A DNA stretch of 64,000 bases from Sphaerosporella brunnea (GCA_008704415.1 VXIS01000204.1:1-64000); one strand, 5' to 3'; counted from the stretch's first letter, positions 9,667 to 20,547 are shown. Notes: a model not told the origin generated them from the sequence alone. Made by a program: numbers and translations.

Positions 9667-11967
9667 TCAGGCAATGGTGATTCTGCCGGCCTTGGCAGGT
9701 TGGTTTGTTGTGGCCTCCTTAGGCCCGATCGGGGTGGTGTTGGCTCCGGATATGGGGTCGTTAGCACCTGATCTGGTTGGCGTGAACTTGGCCTTCTTTA
9801 TAGCCTCTTTTTTCTTGGGGCACATATCGCTCTTTGCCGAGTGTTTCCCCTTACAGTTGGGACACTTCAAAGTCGATGCGGAGTGCTTGCAGATCCGCCC
9901 AGGGCGTTTAACACACTCGGCACAGCCTAGGACATTGCATGTGTGTGCAGTTGTTAGGTGGGGGCGGCTGCAGTGTGCGCATCTCGGTGGAGCCTGTATG
10001 GTCCCACTGCCGCAGTTGACCGCTAGGTGGCCCCAGCCGGAGCAGTGGTCGCAGAAGGCATCGGGGCCCGCCCTCAAATAGGGTTCAGCTCGTAAGCATC
10101 GTCCTGCAAGGAAGAGGCCTTTTCGGATTGCGTGTATGGCTGTACCGCGATCTTTAACAGCGAAGGCCACTGAGGAGGCTCGGATGCTGCCGTCGTTGGT
10201 GCGTTGTTTGACCGTGAGCTCATTAGCTAGCCAGCGGACACTCATTGGGATGTCGAGTCCGTCATTGTCTGTCATCAGGTCCTTCTTGAGCTTGTCAAGC
10301 TTGCCGATGTAGCGCCGGGTGTCCACACCGTGGACCTTGATTCTGGTCCATTCCTCGTTGGGACCAACTGCGACTATAGCCGAGTCCAGCCGCCTCGACG
10401 CTGTGAGGATGACGTCGCTAAAGGTGCATACCTGCACTGCGGTGGCAGAGGGGTACGATAGGGCGGTGACCGTGCCCTTGCGGTTTTGGGTCACCTTGAC
10501 TATGCGGATGAAGCCGGGAGCTCGTTTGGCAGCTAGTGCATCGTTGATGGCGCGCACAAGGTTGGCGCCGTAGTTGGCATTGACGGGGTGTTGTGAAGCG
10601 CCTTCCTCGCGGGTCAGGATGATCGTTCGGGCACGATCAGGCACGTCCTTGTCGGCAGGCTTCAGGGCGGGGACTGGTGCGTTGGTAGTGGGTGGTGGCG
10701 TCGCTTTGGGAGCCTTGTGGGTCTTCTTCTTGACAACGGCCGTCCAGGATCCGTCCTCCCTGGAGGTGTCGGCTTGGATTGGTTTGTCTGCTGCTCTGAA
10801 GGTGCTGGGCTTCGAGGCGAGGGCCGGCTTGGGGTTCCGTTTCGTGGTAGGGTTGGTTGCATTGTTGGCGGTGTTGGCGGTTGCAGAGACAGTGGCCGGG
10901 CGTTTGAGGATTTCTGGGGGTCTATCCTGTGTCATCTGGTGGGGCTGGCTGTCGGTTCTGGGGGGTGCATGCTGGGACGCTACGAGAGGCTCCCCTTTCT
11001 TCAGTTGGGCTAACTGGGTTAGCAGCTGGAGTTCCGCAGCGTGCTCCTCCTCGGTCCTGTTCATGATTTCTGCCTCCTCTTCTTCGGCAGTCCATTCCAT
11101 AATTGCGTCCGGTGTGGGTGCCGCAGCTGGAGCCGCAGGCGCAGTTGCCCTGGGTTTGGAGGCGTGGTGCCTAGGTGCTTGGGGGCTGATCGTGCGATGG
11201 GCCGGTGGCTGCACGGTTGGTCGTTGCTGTGCCGCGACCACGCGTTCCAACTCTTCTACCTTCGCGACGAGCGGTCCGGTGATATCAGCAATCATTTGGA
11301 GCACGCGGTTCGCGTGCGTCTCAAAATTAGAGCTCAGTTGGTCTAGGTGGCCAGCTAGGGCCTCTCTGATGGTGTCGCGGATAGTGGAGTCCACTAGTCT
11401 GACGTAGCCGGGCGTTTCTTCGTATCGCCGTTTCTTAGGTTGGGCGGGTGGGCTGTCGAAGGTGGTGGGGGTGCTGGAAAAATTCAGGTTTGCCGAGGCG
11501 GCCTCTGTTAGGCTGCGTGTCATCGCGCGTGTCATGCGCGAGGCGTTCAAGGCCCCGAGGGCCGGCGGGGACGGGGTCGGTGCATAGCTGGCCAGGGGTT
11601 CTGCGTGCGTGGGTGCAGTGACGGGCGTGGGTGCAGTGTCGGGCGTGGGTGAGGTGGCAGCAGGTACGGCCGTCGCAGGGGTCAGGATCGGTTCAGACCA
11701 TTGTGAGACGCCCTGAAGGTCGACTTCCATGTCGTCCGCTTTGTTTACATCGGCCATTTGGGACGACTCGATCGGGTCGGATGGGTCCTCCAGAGGAGGA
11801 GCGGCGTTCGGGTCCATAATGGCTGCGCGTTCAGTAGTTCCTTCCTGGCGCGGCAGGGGTCGCGGGATCGCGTCGCGCGCCCTTATTTTACGGTTTTGCT
11901 TGCGCGCTCTTGAGCGGCAAGCGAGCGTGAAGCTTGAGTGTTGTTCGCGATAACGGTTTGAGGCCAA
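9667..11967 (-). CDS. LINE ORF1, Gag-like protein with CCHC zinc knuckles
   Basis: ORF1 binds the element RNA. The frame is 766 codons from ATG 11967; a second candidate start (MDPNAAPP) is about 50 residues further on. The N-terminal half is low complexity, proline/alanine-rich and acidic. The C-terminal third has a run of zinc knuckles: CDHCSGWGHLAVNC (C-x2-C-x4-H-x4-C), a CAHCSRPH...C motif, and CPNCKGKHSAKSDMC followed by a lysine-rich tail. The annotated frame ends at 9667, but from 9767 the neighbouring frame continues as an acidic tail (DSDTDDAMTDASD) and stops exactly at the ORF2 start. The original C-terminus may therefore be in that other frame, by an indel or a programmed shift. 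Confidence 0.88.
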   Translation of the reverse strand: MASNRYREQHSSFTLACRSRARKQNRKIRARDAIPRPLPRQEGTTERAAIMDPNAAPPLEDPSDPIESSQMADVNKADDMEVDLQGVSQWSEPILTPATAVPAATSPTPDTAPTPVTAPTHAEPLASYAPTPSPPALGALNASRMTRAMTRSLTEAASANLNFSSTPTTFDSPPAQPKKRRYEETPGYVRLVDSTIRDTIREALAGHLDQLSSNFETHANRVLQMIADITGPLVAKVEELERVVAAQQRPTVQPPAHRTISPQAPRHHASKPRATAPAAPAAAPTPDAIMEWTAEEEEAEIMNRTEEEHAAELQLLTQLAQLKKGEPLVASQHAPPRTDSQPHQMTQDRPPEILKRPATVSATANTANNATNPTTKRNPKPALASKPSTFRAADKPIQADTSREDGSWTAVVKKKTHKAPKATPPPTTNAPVPALKPADKDVPDRARTIILTREEGASQHPVNANYGANLVRAINDALAAKRAPGFIRIVKVTQNRKGTVTALSYPSATAVQVCTFSDVILTASRRLDSAIVAVGPNEEWTRIKVHGVDTRRYIGKLDKLKKDLMTDNDGLDIPMSVRWLANELTVKQRTNDGSIRASSVAFAVKDRGTAIHAIRKGLFLAGRCLRAEPYLRAGPDAFCDHCSGWGHLAVNCGSGTIQAPPRCAHCSRPHLTTAHTCNVLGCAECVKRPGRICKHSASTLKCPNCKGKHSAKSDMCPKKKEAIKKAKFTPTRSGANDPISGANTTPIGPKEATTNQPAKAGRITIA

Positions 11968-12034
11968 TCAGAGTTCGACACGTAGCGGCTTGGCGTTTCC
12001 AAGCACGATGCGTGTGGTTGTCGGAGGTGTGTGT

Positions 12035-12047
12035 TTGTGAGATCGGA
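12035..12047. repeat. Target-site duplication, right copy (LINE 1)
   Basis: Identical in all 13 bases to 5432-5444; marks the 5' end of the LINE. Confidence 0.9.
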
Positions 12048-12202
12048 AAGCGCTATTGAGTCGTAGTATGATCCGTAACCTCACGAACTATTAATGAGAG
12101 TATACGCTTCCTTTTGTATGGCAGTGTGGATGTTACGAAATGCGTGGACATGGTGTACATTTTGGGTTGAAGGCGTCGGCAGCTTAAACATTAACATGTA
12201 TA

Positions 12203-12577
12203 CCGTAGAATCCCGGTAATAACGAAATTTTCCAGGCCACAAAGTATACTGACACGTACGATTTAGCGGGCAGTGAGGCTGTGTGAGAGGTGGTTGGAAG
12301 CGACTGCTTGAACAGTCCTCGACCGGTAGTGGTCAGTAAAGCCTTAAACAGAGCGTGGAGATGGAAACCGCGGCGACAGCCTGGGCGCTCGCTCTTCACC
12401 GTCTCCACCTTGTCTCCAGCATCTTCGTCGCATTGACATCTTTTTGACTTTTCACGTCGGGTCTTCGCACTCCAGCTCGCTTCCAAATACTTCCCACGCA
12501 GCCTCACTGCCCGCTAAATGGTACGTGTCAGTGTACTTTGTGGCCTGGAAAATTTCGTTATTACCGGGATTCTACGG
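12203..12577. mobile_element. MITE with ~80-bp inverted repeats, Tc1/mariner (pogo/Fot1-like)
   Basis: The termini read CCGTAGAATCCCGGTAATAA and its reverse complement, and the inverted repeats extend about 80 bp with only a few differences. TA dinucleotides flank both ends (12201-12202, 12578-12579), the target of Tc1/mariner transposases. The terminal sequence resembles pogo/Tigger-type ends, which share the CCCGGTAATAACG core. There is no transposase inside, so the 375-bp element is non-autonomous. Confidence 0.85.
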
Positions 12578-12714
12578 TAATCGCATCGCGATTACAAAAT
12601 AGTCCACGATCCAAGGCTCCCATGTGTGTAGACTTTTGCCGCATCCGGACCACGTTGAACCGAGTTACCCCAAGCCCTCGAATACGTCCCCTGACTATCT
12701 TTGTCCATCCACTA

Positions 12715-13074
12715 GGTGACCTCCCATGAAAATTAGAACGTGGAGTCGTTCTACGTTTTTCCAATGTGTTACTTTTTTTTAGCGCAGTTTGGAAAATTGA
12801 ACCCTTACTCTGACGTTCTATCTTTTCACAGATCGAAAATTCAGAACGCTTAGGACACCCCTCCCCCCCCCCCCCTTCTAAGGGATTTAGAACGTTCTAT
12901 CTTTCAAAAAGATAGAATCTTGCCTGCCATTGACTGGATAAGCGAAGGTTTAGGGAAAAATATTTTCATTGCCCGGAATCTTATGTGAAGGCGTTGTGTT
13001 CCAAACTTGGAACGGTAAGATAGAACAAGATAGAACCTCGTTCTAAAACGTTCTAAATCTTATGGGAAGTCACC
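12715..13074. mobile_element. Second TA-flanked MITE with inverted repeats
   Basis: The left end reads GGTGACCTCCCATGAAAATT and the right end is the inverted GGTGACTTCCCATAAGATTT, each next to TA (12713-12714 and 13075-13076). The inside contains further inverted copies of TTTAGAACGTTCTA-like words and a C-run near 12871-12883. No protein is encoded. The TA flank suggests a Tc1/mariner-related transposase, but the ends differ from the neighbouring element at 12203. Confidence 0.7.
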
Positions 13075-13221
13075 TACTCCCGCAAAAACCGTGTAATGAA
13101 CTAACAATAAACACTAGTATTATCGGCTGACTTAGTAGCAACTGTCTTGAACAACCCGTGGGTCAGATGGTGCATCTGCTCATATCACCAAAATCAGAGT
13201 TCTGCAAGCGTCGGGATTACG

Positions 13222-13229
13222 CTCACGGA
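13222..13229. repeat. 8-bp TSD, left (hAT MITE)
   Basis: CTCACGGA, identical to 13719-13726. Confidence 0.85.
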
Positions 13230-13718
13230 TAGAGCTGTGCACGGGGCGACGGGTCGGGGCGCGGGCGGGCGGGGCGCGACGAGGTGGGCCGGGGCACGAC
13301 GGGGTGGATCGGGGCAGGACGGGGTGGCTCGGGGCGCGGCGAGGTGGCTCGGGATGCGACGGGGTACATCGGGGCGGCATCGGGGCGGCAGCGGGGGAAG
13401 GGTGATATATGCCGGGCATTCAGGGCCGTTACGCTTAACAGTCCAAGTGGCGTACAAGGCGCTCATCTGATATCACGGCCGAACGAGGTACCCCAGGAGC
13501 ACATCTTGATGTCGTCGATAGGCTGTACGCGAGTTCGGGGTATTCGGGGTCTGACGAGGTGGCCGGGGTTCCCGCGGGGTGGCCGGGACAGCCATGGGGT
13601 GGCCGGGCAGCGACGAGGTGGCCGCGGCGCGGCGAGGTGGATCGGGGTCGGGCGAGGCTTTCTCCGCCTCGTCGAGCCTCGTGCACCGTCGGGGCGCCCC
13701 GACCCGTGCACAGCTCTA
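13230..13718. mobile_element. hAT-type MITE filled with a GC-rich minisatellite
   Basis: The ends read TAGAGCTGTGCACGGG and its exact inverse, fitting hAT termini, and identical 8-bp duplications (CTCACGGA) flank the element. The interior is an imperfect ~20-bp G-rich tandem repeat of the type GACGGGGTGGATCGGGGC (13270-13400 and again 13540-13670), so the plus strand is strongly G-rich. There is no transposase. The left inverted repeat has a 6-bp insertion (GGCGAC) relative to the right one. Confidence 0.85.
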
Positions 13719-13726
13719 CTCACGGA
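13719..13726. repeat. 8-bp TSD, right (hAT MITE)
   Basis: CTCACGGA, identical to 13222-13229. Confidence 0.85.
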
Positions 13727-16552
13727 CCATGGCACTCGCTATCGAACAAGCGATCGGTTTGCACCAGTACCACCGGCAGCGTGATTGCACATTAGTGGGC
13801 GACTGGGCGTCATCGTGGCGGAGGGAGGAGGCTATGACAATGCTGTTGGTGGCGGGGGCAGGTTTCTCTCAAACCACAAAAAAAATGCTATATGATCGAC
13901 GGCTTGCAGAACCTATTGACAAAATGGGTGCACATTCGACCACAGAATCCGAGAGATTGTAGGTCATATTAATCAAGATAAGGAATACTGGGCGGCAAAG
14001 AGCACGAGGTCAAACATGTGGGCACGCGACAAGATGACAACGGCGGGGGAAACATTGGCAGCGAGGAACACAATACTGTGTCCGATCCTGAGAGACCTAA
14101 TATAGGATCAACAGCCCGTGGAGAGATGTGGGAGGGCTTGGCATGTGCGTTTTCATGGATGCAAAACACAATGGTCGTTATTGCGAGGCGTTGGTGGGAA
14201 TCGTGTGGGTCGCTTTCGGGGACATTTGAACCAATCGATGACTTGCTCGAAAGGACTGGAGTAGAACGCGGTAGGCGACAGAACAGGGGTGTTGCGGTAT
14301 CTCGAGATGGGACACAGAGACCTGTCAGTCACAACGATTGGTATACTCCAAACTGACTGCAAGACTGGCGAACCAGAGGGAGTATGAACTGCGGCTGTCA
14401 ACCAAAGTCAGGGAGGGCAGAGTTGGTCAATGAGAAATTGTGAACGAGAACAAGTGAAGCAAAGACAGCCGGTGAAGTCGGGAAGCAAAGCCTAGGTTGT
14501 GAAGGAGGGATGATGATCGAGAGATGGTGATGGAGTGAAGGCAAGCACACCTGATGAACAAGATGTGATGACCGAAAACAAATGCAGGAAAGCATCGCTG
14601 GCGTTAGACGATGGATTTGCGAAGCAAATCAGAGGTGTAGAAAACGAAATGGAGAACCCGAGGCAGTGAACGAGGGGGTGAATGAATACAGCAAGGCATA
14701 GCTGGTGACCAGGGATGATCGCAGGGAGGTGATAAACCGGTCAACAAGACAATACCTGGCGAACAAGCAATGACGAATGAGAGATGGTGAAGGAGAGCAA
14801 TGGGGTACGTAGATGATGAAAGATGGTGTCCGACAATGTGGTGGTTGGCGTTCTTGAAGACATAGGTAAGCTCGACTCGAGGCGCTGTAGAACTGGGATT
14901 GACGGGTGCTGCACGTAGTTTATATACCTGTCAGCAACATGGACAAGGCTCTGGAGTCTGGACTCCAGCAGCATCGGAAAACTCTGTTTGGACGGTTATA
15001 ATAAACCTACGATTTTCGTTCTAGATTGCGATCTGTCCGAGCTGGCTCGTGCCTGTCTCGATCTCCGGTCGCCTATATTTTACTCCCTATCTAAGATTGA
15101 AGCAGGGACAAAACCTTGCGTCTGTCGAGCGAACACACCGGTAATCAGTTTGCGCAACCTATGGGCCGTCATGTGGCTATTTCGGCTGCATTTCACACAT
15201 CCAGTCGAACCTATCCAGGCGAGTTTGACGAAGATTTCGTCGGTCACATATGTTGCTGTACAGATCTGGGCTTCGGGCACTTAAATGTTATTTATATATA
15301 CCACGCTCAGAAGCCAAGAGTGTTGAAAGCTTGCTTGAAATGAGAGTTTGGCGGTTTTCGGACGCCGTCAGAACAAAAGTATACTCCATATGGAACATCA
15401 TCAGATTGTGCCTGTTCACGTAGGCCGCGCAATTCAAATCGTAAGGTTTGCCTGTTACGTTTTCCCCCTCGCACTCAAATATGTTCAGTGTTTGGCTTGC
15501 TGGGCGGGATATTAAACTTTCATAAGTTTCTTACATGTTATAATGGTGGACACACTGTATTGTTCCGGTGGCAACACAGTTGCGGGGCGGCCAAATGTCT
15601 ACTGGATATGGGACGCATTGGCGGTCGTGGTTCGGAAAAACCTAAACCTACAGATAGAGCGACGAGCAACGGCCTGGACTGTAAACACATACACTTTTGA
15701 CTTTAAGGATAGGTTCAATTTTCTTCCAAAAACACTTACCGCTCTCTATTTGCCACATACTTTTCACGCGGCCAAACTGAGTCCATACCCAAACTCTGTG
15801 AACCTCAACGTGAAAAAACATCCAAACTTGGATCCAGACACTCACATGCGCCTACTGATGCCTATTCATCAATTAAACACTAATGTTGCGGACGATTCAG
15901 CTTGTCATACCTCAAGTTGTGCAATCTCGCAATTGGCTATGTCACTGATTTGCCTTTGCGAGAAGGACCTAGATGCCCAGATAGTCCTATTGTTGGGAGC
16001 CAGGCCTTGGGAATGATCGAATACCGCTGGTCCGAGTGTAACGTCTACGATACTAGAAGCTTCGCCGTGTGGTCTTGTTCATCCCATTTATTCCTATTTA
16101 AACCCCTCAATCCACGCAGCCCCGTTCCATCAACCCAGTGTTCCCTCACACCGCCCTGGTGGTTCAGGTATTGAGTTCAGCCATTTTTTTCTTTCTACCA
16201 CTTTGCTCAACTGTGATGCATTATGCAATCAGCCAGCAGACCTCAAAGGGTTCTGGCAGTTCTTCGTATATTGACTTTGGTATGGTACGTTGCCCACCTT
16301 GTGAGACTTTCGAATTCTCACCCTGAGCATGTTGCGCTGATTACCTCCCAGAAAGTGGTTATGTGATCCAACTGAAAGTGCGTCGCCGCGGGATATGTCG
16401 TGGAAATGGAATCCGGTAATTATCCTTGTGCAACCCTGTTATACCGTCAATCCCATGCAGAGTTCAGATGGACACTGATAACCGTGGAGTACTGGTATGT
16501 TTTGTTTTCCCCTCATCAGCAGTGTTCTTGATTTGACCAGAAAGCCGCAGAG
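13727..16552. other. No gene recognised; purine-rich plus strand around 14.4-14.85 kb
   Basis: There are only short frames without recognisable domains. Between about 14350 and 14850 the plus strand is rich in G and A with loosely repeated words such as GAGAGATGGTGA (14519 and 14778), hinting at an old, decayed repeat. The 15.0-16.4 kb part is unremarkable and more AT-rich. Confidence 0.35.
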
Positions 16553-17158
16553 CAAACCAATGGTCTGCATACAACAATCGTTGGATTGCTAAATCTACGG
16601 TGTTCAGAATCGTTTTCGCTGATTATCGACCCAGACTCATCCGCGAGCCGCTCACTCCCTGAACGTCGCACGGTGATGCAGATTGTCTTCCATTTCCAAA
16701 CAGGCTATCCTTGAGAAAAGGATCCGAGGGATTGCAGAATTGCTGTATAAGGCGTCTCTCAATTCCAACACTGCCCCTTCTTTTCTGGTGAAAACAGAAA
16801 CCACCATTGCGCACCGCTTCCCCCGATCACCGCTTTCCCGATCAACTTTCCCCCTCTCCTCCTGTACCCGGCTTTGAGGCCTCCACCTAAAACCCAGAAT
16901 GTGTTTCCGTCGGGCTGCAATCCAGCAGGAGCTGCAGGGTGTTCAGCAGCCTGCGATGACTTTCCCGGTCGTGCCAGCACAAATGCAGATTGGAGGTACT
17001 ATTCCAGAGCGCGCTCGCGGTCCTACGGCTCCCGCACCAAACACAACACTGTGCGCATATCGTGCAATCGCGCTGCACAAAGCCTTGTTCACCTCCAAAT
17101 CATACAGATCCACGGTCTTGATGGGTCTCCCTGAACTGGCTGTGCCCTCTCCTTGCAG
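16553..17158 (+). repeat. Dispersed ~600-bp repeat R, copy 1
   Basis: This segment is the homologue of 26634-27222. Both start at ACCAATGGTCT and the visible similarity ends at CTCTCCTTGCAG, which looks like a 3' splice site. In both copies one stretch stays open (SISKQAILEK...SFLVKTET) with amino-acid differences, and a second stretch begins with ATG and reads TQQE(R/L)QGV in copy 2, so the repeat may derive from coding sequence. I do not recognise the protein. No terminal repeats were found. Confidence 0.6.
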
Positions 17159-17618
17159 CCTGAGCAGACCATATAATTGTGCTGTCAGTTTGTCGACGTT
17201 TATACCCACCTCTTACGTCGCACTGCTCATTATTTCTCTAGATTGTGAAATACAAAGATACGGATCTGACGGCGATGACTACGAGACGCCCAGCAACTGT
17301 CAATACTAATGTGCGATACCCGGCTGCCCACACTGACCGGCAAGCAGGTGGATGCCGCAATCATTGGGAGCTCTGTTTCGCAACGTGCACGCTCAGTCGC
17401 TTTTCAAGCTCCGGCGGTCCGCTTAAGCGGCAGGGCCGTTGCGGATGATACAGTTGAAATTGCGGTCATGCCTATACATTTTGGCACAGAGTAGCGATAA
17501 CTGGGTACCCCATCCTGTTATTGCCCCCACTATACAGCAAAACAAACACAAAAAAAACCATCCGCTAACTCAGGAATAGCCGCGATCAACAGTGACTGGA
17601 TTTGACGGTATTCACCCT
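17159..17618. other. No gene recognised
   Basis: Spacer between repeat R and the hAT-type element; only short frames without domains. Confidence 0.4.
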
Positions 17619-17626
17619 GTCCGGCA
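17619..17626. repeat. 8-bp TSD, left (hAT-N copy a)
   Basis: GTCCGGCA, identical to 18547-18554. Confidence 0.9.
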
Positions 17627-18546
17627 CAGGGCTGTCAAAAGTCCGCCAGTCCGGCTTTGAGCGCGGCCTGAACCGGACTGATTGAAACGGGCTTTTCAAA
17701 TCACGCCCCATTTGGACCAGGCTTTGTGGATCGAGACCCAGGCGCCTACGGGTACCTGCCAGGCCCAGAAGTACCCGGCGCCCGCCGGGCCTGCCGGGCA
17801 TCTGGAGTTTTTTGCTTACACATACATCAAGGAAAGAAAAATTAACGCGACATACAGATTCAGCAACCTGAAGGACCTCCAGTTACACCTCCCTCTCCGC
17901 AGCCTGCTGTTCCAAGCCACTCAGCATACGCTCAACCTATGGGTTTGAGAACCCGCGCCATCTACCAGATCTTCCCTCACCCAGATCTTCCCTTGCCCAG
18001 CCTTTGAGGAATTCAATGGCTTCGATAACATTGTCTCCCAAGGAACCCCGCTGATCCGTAATAGCGTATCGATCCCTGGGAATTATTTGTGATGCTTCCA
18101 TCAACACCAACTTCAAAGGAGACTCTCACCCACTGAAGACACGTTCTGAGCATTTCCGCTCCGCCGTATGCGACTCTCGTCCGAGCTACTGTGTTTGGGT
18201 TCAAGCGCGTGATATGTGAGCAAAATTTCAGCAGTTCCTCTCTGTTTTATTCCGACTCTTGTCCGAGTTGCTGTTTTTGGGGCCAATCGACCAGTCGTTT
18301 GATTGCGGTCGACGCTTGAGCTGCGGCGAAAACCGAACGATTCGCGCTTTTAGTGGCCCCGCATTCGGCACAATGACCGACCAGACGTTAATTTAGGATA
18401 CCGGCCACCGGCCGGCACCTATCAGATATCCAGGCTTTTCTTATGCCGACCCGAACCTGTCGGGCTTGCCACATTACCTGCCCGACCTGACCCACTCCGG
18501 GGGTCCCCGTTTGACCTCGCGGCCGGCCGGACTATTGACCGCCCTG
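17627..18546 (+). mobile_element. Non-autonomous hAT-like element, copy a (920 bp)
   Basis: The left end is CAGGGCTGTCAAAAGTCCG and the right end is the inverse of CAGGGCGGTCAATAGTCCGG; identical 8-bp duplications flank them. CAGGG-type ends with 8-bp target duplications are the hAT signature. Internally a CCGACTCT(T/C)GTCCGAG word occurs twice (about 18168 and 18260). No transposase frame is visible. It shares the family with the copies at 38787, 41172 and 62671 and a worn one at 54255. Its internal sequence is closest to the copy at 62671. Confidence 0.92.
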
Positions 18547-18554
18547 GTCCGGCA
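18547..18554. repeat. 8-bp TSD, right (hAT-N copy a)
   Basis: GTCCGGCA, identical to 17619-17626. Confidence 0.9.
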
Positions 18555-19781
18555 CAATGATGGTCTCCGCCAGGAGACTCCGTTTTCCATTCTTGCTATA
18601 TCTGAGCGTCTGATCCCTGCTTTTTGATTCTGGTGTAGGCTGTAGGCCCATTCCCACGGATTAACTTCTCGATCACAACCTATGTGTCGTGGCTGCGGGG
18701 CATCACTGATAGCAGGAGCAAACTTCACTATCGATGTTTTCACGTACTGCCATAATGCGCCCGCATTGTGCGATCTGTTCGATCTTGGTGATACACAACA
18801 TCCTGCGACCGCATCATCATCAGGAATGACCAGTCTGCGAACTTCTGCCTGTAAATGCTCATGCTCTCGCACAGCATCCCCCGGAATACTAATTGGGACT
18901 CAGATAAACTCTCTTCGCCGGACGACGCATCGCGAGTACACACTAAGATCGACACACGGATTAGATGACAAGCTTTGTTTGCATCGGTGTTGCGTTTTGC
19001 GCGGCCATCACCCCCGCATACCTACATAGCCGGATTGGGTCCCACCGTCCAGTTTGACCTGCTGGGCAACATGAGCACGTCTTAAGTTACCATCCGCCCG
19101 GTGGCCGGTGATCTCGGGCGCATGCGGTAGGACCAAGGAACAGTGGGACACGACGAAAGGTGGGTAGCTAGTGGACGCCCACGCCGCAGATGACTGTTAG
19201 GCTAGCTGTGAACCACCTTCGGCCGCCCACCAACCTTATCAGAGGCCTGGTGAATAGCCCGAATGCAGTACCGCGCCGGTTGTCCATGGGTGGTGGTGCG
19301 ATTTCAGTCATTGTTGGCTGGGCGGGGGAGAGACGTACATTGTCGGCATCCCCAACTCTCGCGATGTCTACGATCACGCCGACCGGTGGACTGCCGGTGC
19401 GCATATCCGTCCGAGCAGGAACGTCTGGATTCCGGTTCTGCAACCGACACTGACTCCCAACTCTGGCATCTCCATACTGTCATCACCGCCCACTACCACG
19501 CCAGAATAGCTTGCAAACATCACCTTCGTGGGGTCCATATGGGCACTGGCATTGCGAGATTGCGGTTAGGTGTTGAGCATCGCCACACGGGTGCCAGTTT
19601 CGTCATTCTCTGGGTCTCGGCGCCAGGGTCCATCCCATCAGACACGCCTCGTGGGAGATGTCGTCGCGCTGTTTGCGGTCGTTGCTCAGTCTCCCTTCGC
19701 CGGCCACCACATTCCGGATCCCTGATTGAGTATGGGAAAATTCGATCGCCCCATCCTTCATTGGTCACTCTACACAGTGAT

Positions 19782-19915
19782 GCACACGAGACCACGAGAC
19801 GAGACTGAGAATGATCGAGACACGTCGAGAACTCCTGAGACCGCTCGAGAATGGCGAGACTAGCCGAGAATGACCGCGTTCTCGCGAGACACGGCGAGAC
19901 CTGGCGAGACTCTCA
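19782..19915. repeat. CGAGA(C/A) low-complexity cluster 1
   Basis: The hexamer-like words CGAGAC, CGAGAA and GCGAGAC recur with irregular spacing, beginning with GCACACGAGAC. The inverse of this word, GTCTCGTGTGC, closes cluster 2 at 20689-20699, so the two clusters may be the two ends of one decayed element. No target duplication could be found. Confidence 0.5.
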
Positions 19916-20547
19916 TGATAAGGATCCTTCGGGCAAACCCAGCTTATTCCAACAAGTGGTGCTTGACGTCCACCACTGCCGTGATGAAATAGCGAAAGGA
20001 AACAGAGTTTTGGCGGATCGTCAGCCCCTCCGGCCCTGGTGCACCTACTTGCGTGAGCAGCGTGACGACCCTTTTCAACAATTGAATTCCAGACACTATC
20101 CCCGTACAATAGCAATTTGTGTACACGCCGCGCCACAAAGAACACAAAGAACACTTCACCGCTCGTCCTCAGCCTCCACTGCATCCCTATGCACTGGCAA
20201 CGACTGAATCAAACCTAGAACGCCCTCATTCCACCGTGCGCGCAACGTGAGGATGGCCTGCAGAGTCTCGGGGGCCATGCGAGATTCAACCCTTTCCCTT
20301 TCCCAATCATCGCACTCCGGTCTCAGGCCACAGTTCCAAGCACCACTCACGGGTGCCCACTGCCAAGCTCGTGGCCGCCGGTGTGGGAGACTTAGAGATG
20401 GGTCAATCTGATATCTTCGCTCGTCATTCTCTTACTGACATCATTGCTTCAGCATCCCCGGGCCGCGCCCTGCAGACCCTTGATGTCCCGCGCTATGCCT
20501 CCGCCTCCCGAAACAACAGTGGCGGCATCAATCATAGCAGCCTGAAC

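Larger units (their letters stand above)
5445..12034 (-). mobile_element. Full-length Tad1-like LINE, about 6.6 kb
   Basis: This is a non-LTR retrotransposon lying on the minus strand: short 5' UTR (12034-11968), ORF1 (CCHC gag), ORF2 (APE endonuclease, reverse transcriptase, RNase H, C-terminal CCHC-type motif), a ~200-bp 3' UTR with a GC hairpin, and a 12-nt poly(A) (poly(T) at 5445-5456 on the plus strand). Perfect 13-bp direct repeats flank it at 5432-5444 and 12035-12047, which proves the ends. The order of domains and the RNase H after the RT fit the Tad1 group of fungal LINEs. It is almost intact: the visible lesions are a frame change in ORF2 near 8.2 kb and an ambiguous frame at the end of ORF1. 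It is the only full-length LINE here; four 5'-truncated relatives occur at 27.3, 40.7-42.7, 46.4 and 55.6 kb. Confidence 0.95.

Noticed and set aside
10574..11407. 277-codon plus-strand frame
   Set aside because: Shadow of the low-complexity part of LINE ORF1 on the other strand.
13230..13718. CRISPR-like or tandem gene array
   Set aside because: The repeats are degenerate, without spacers, and lie inside a hAT MITE with proven TSDs.
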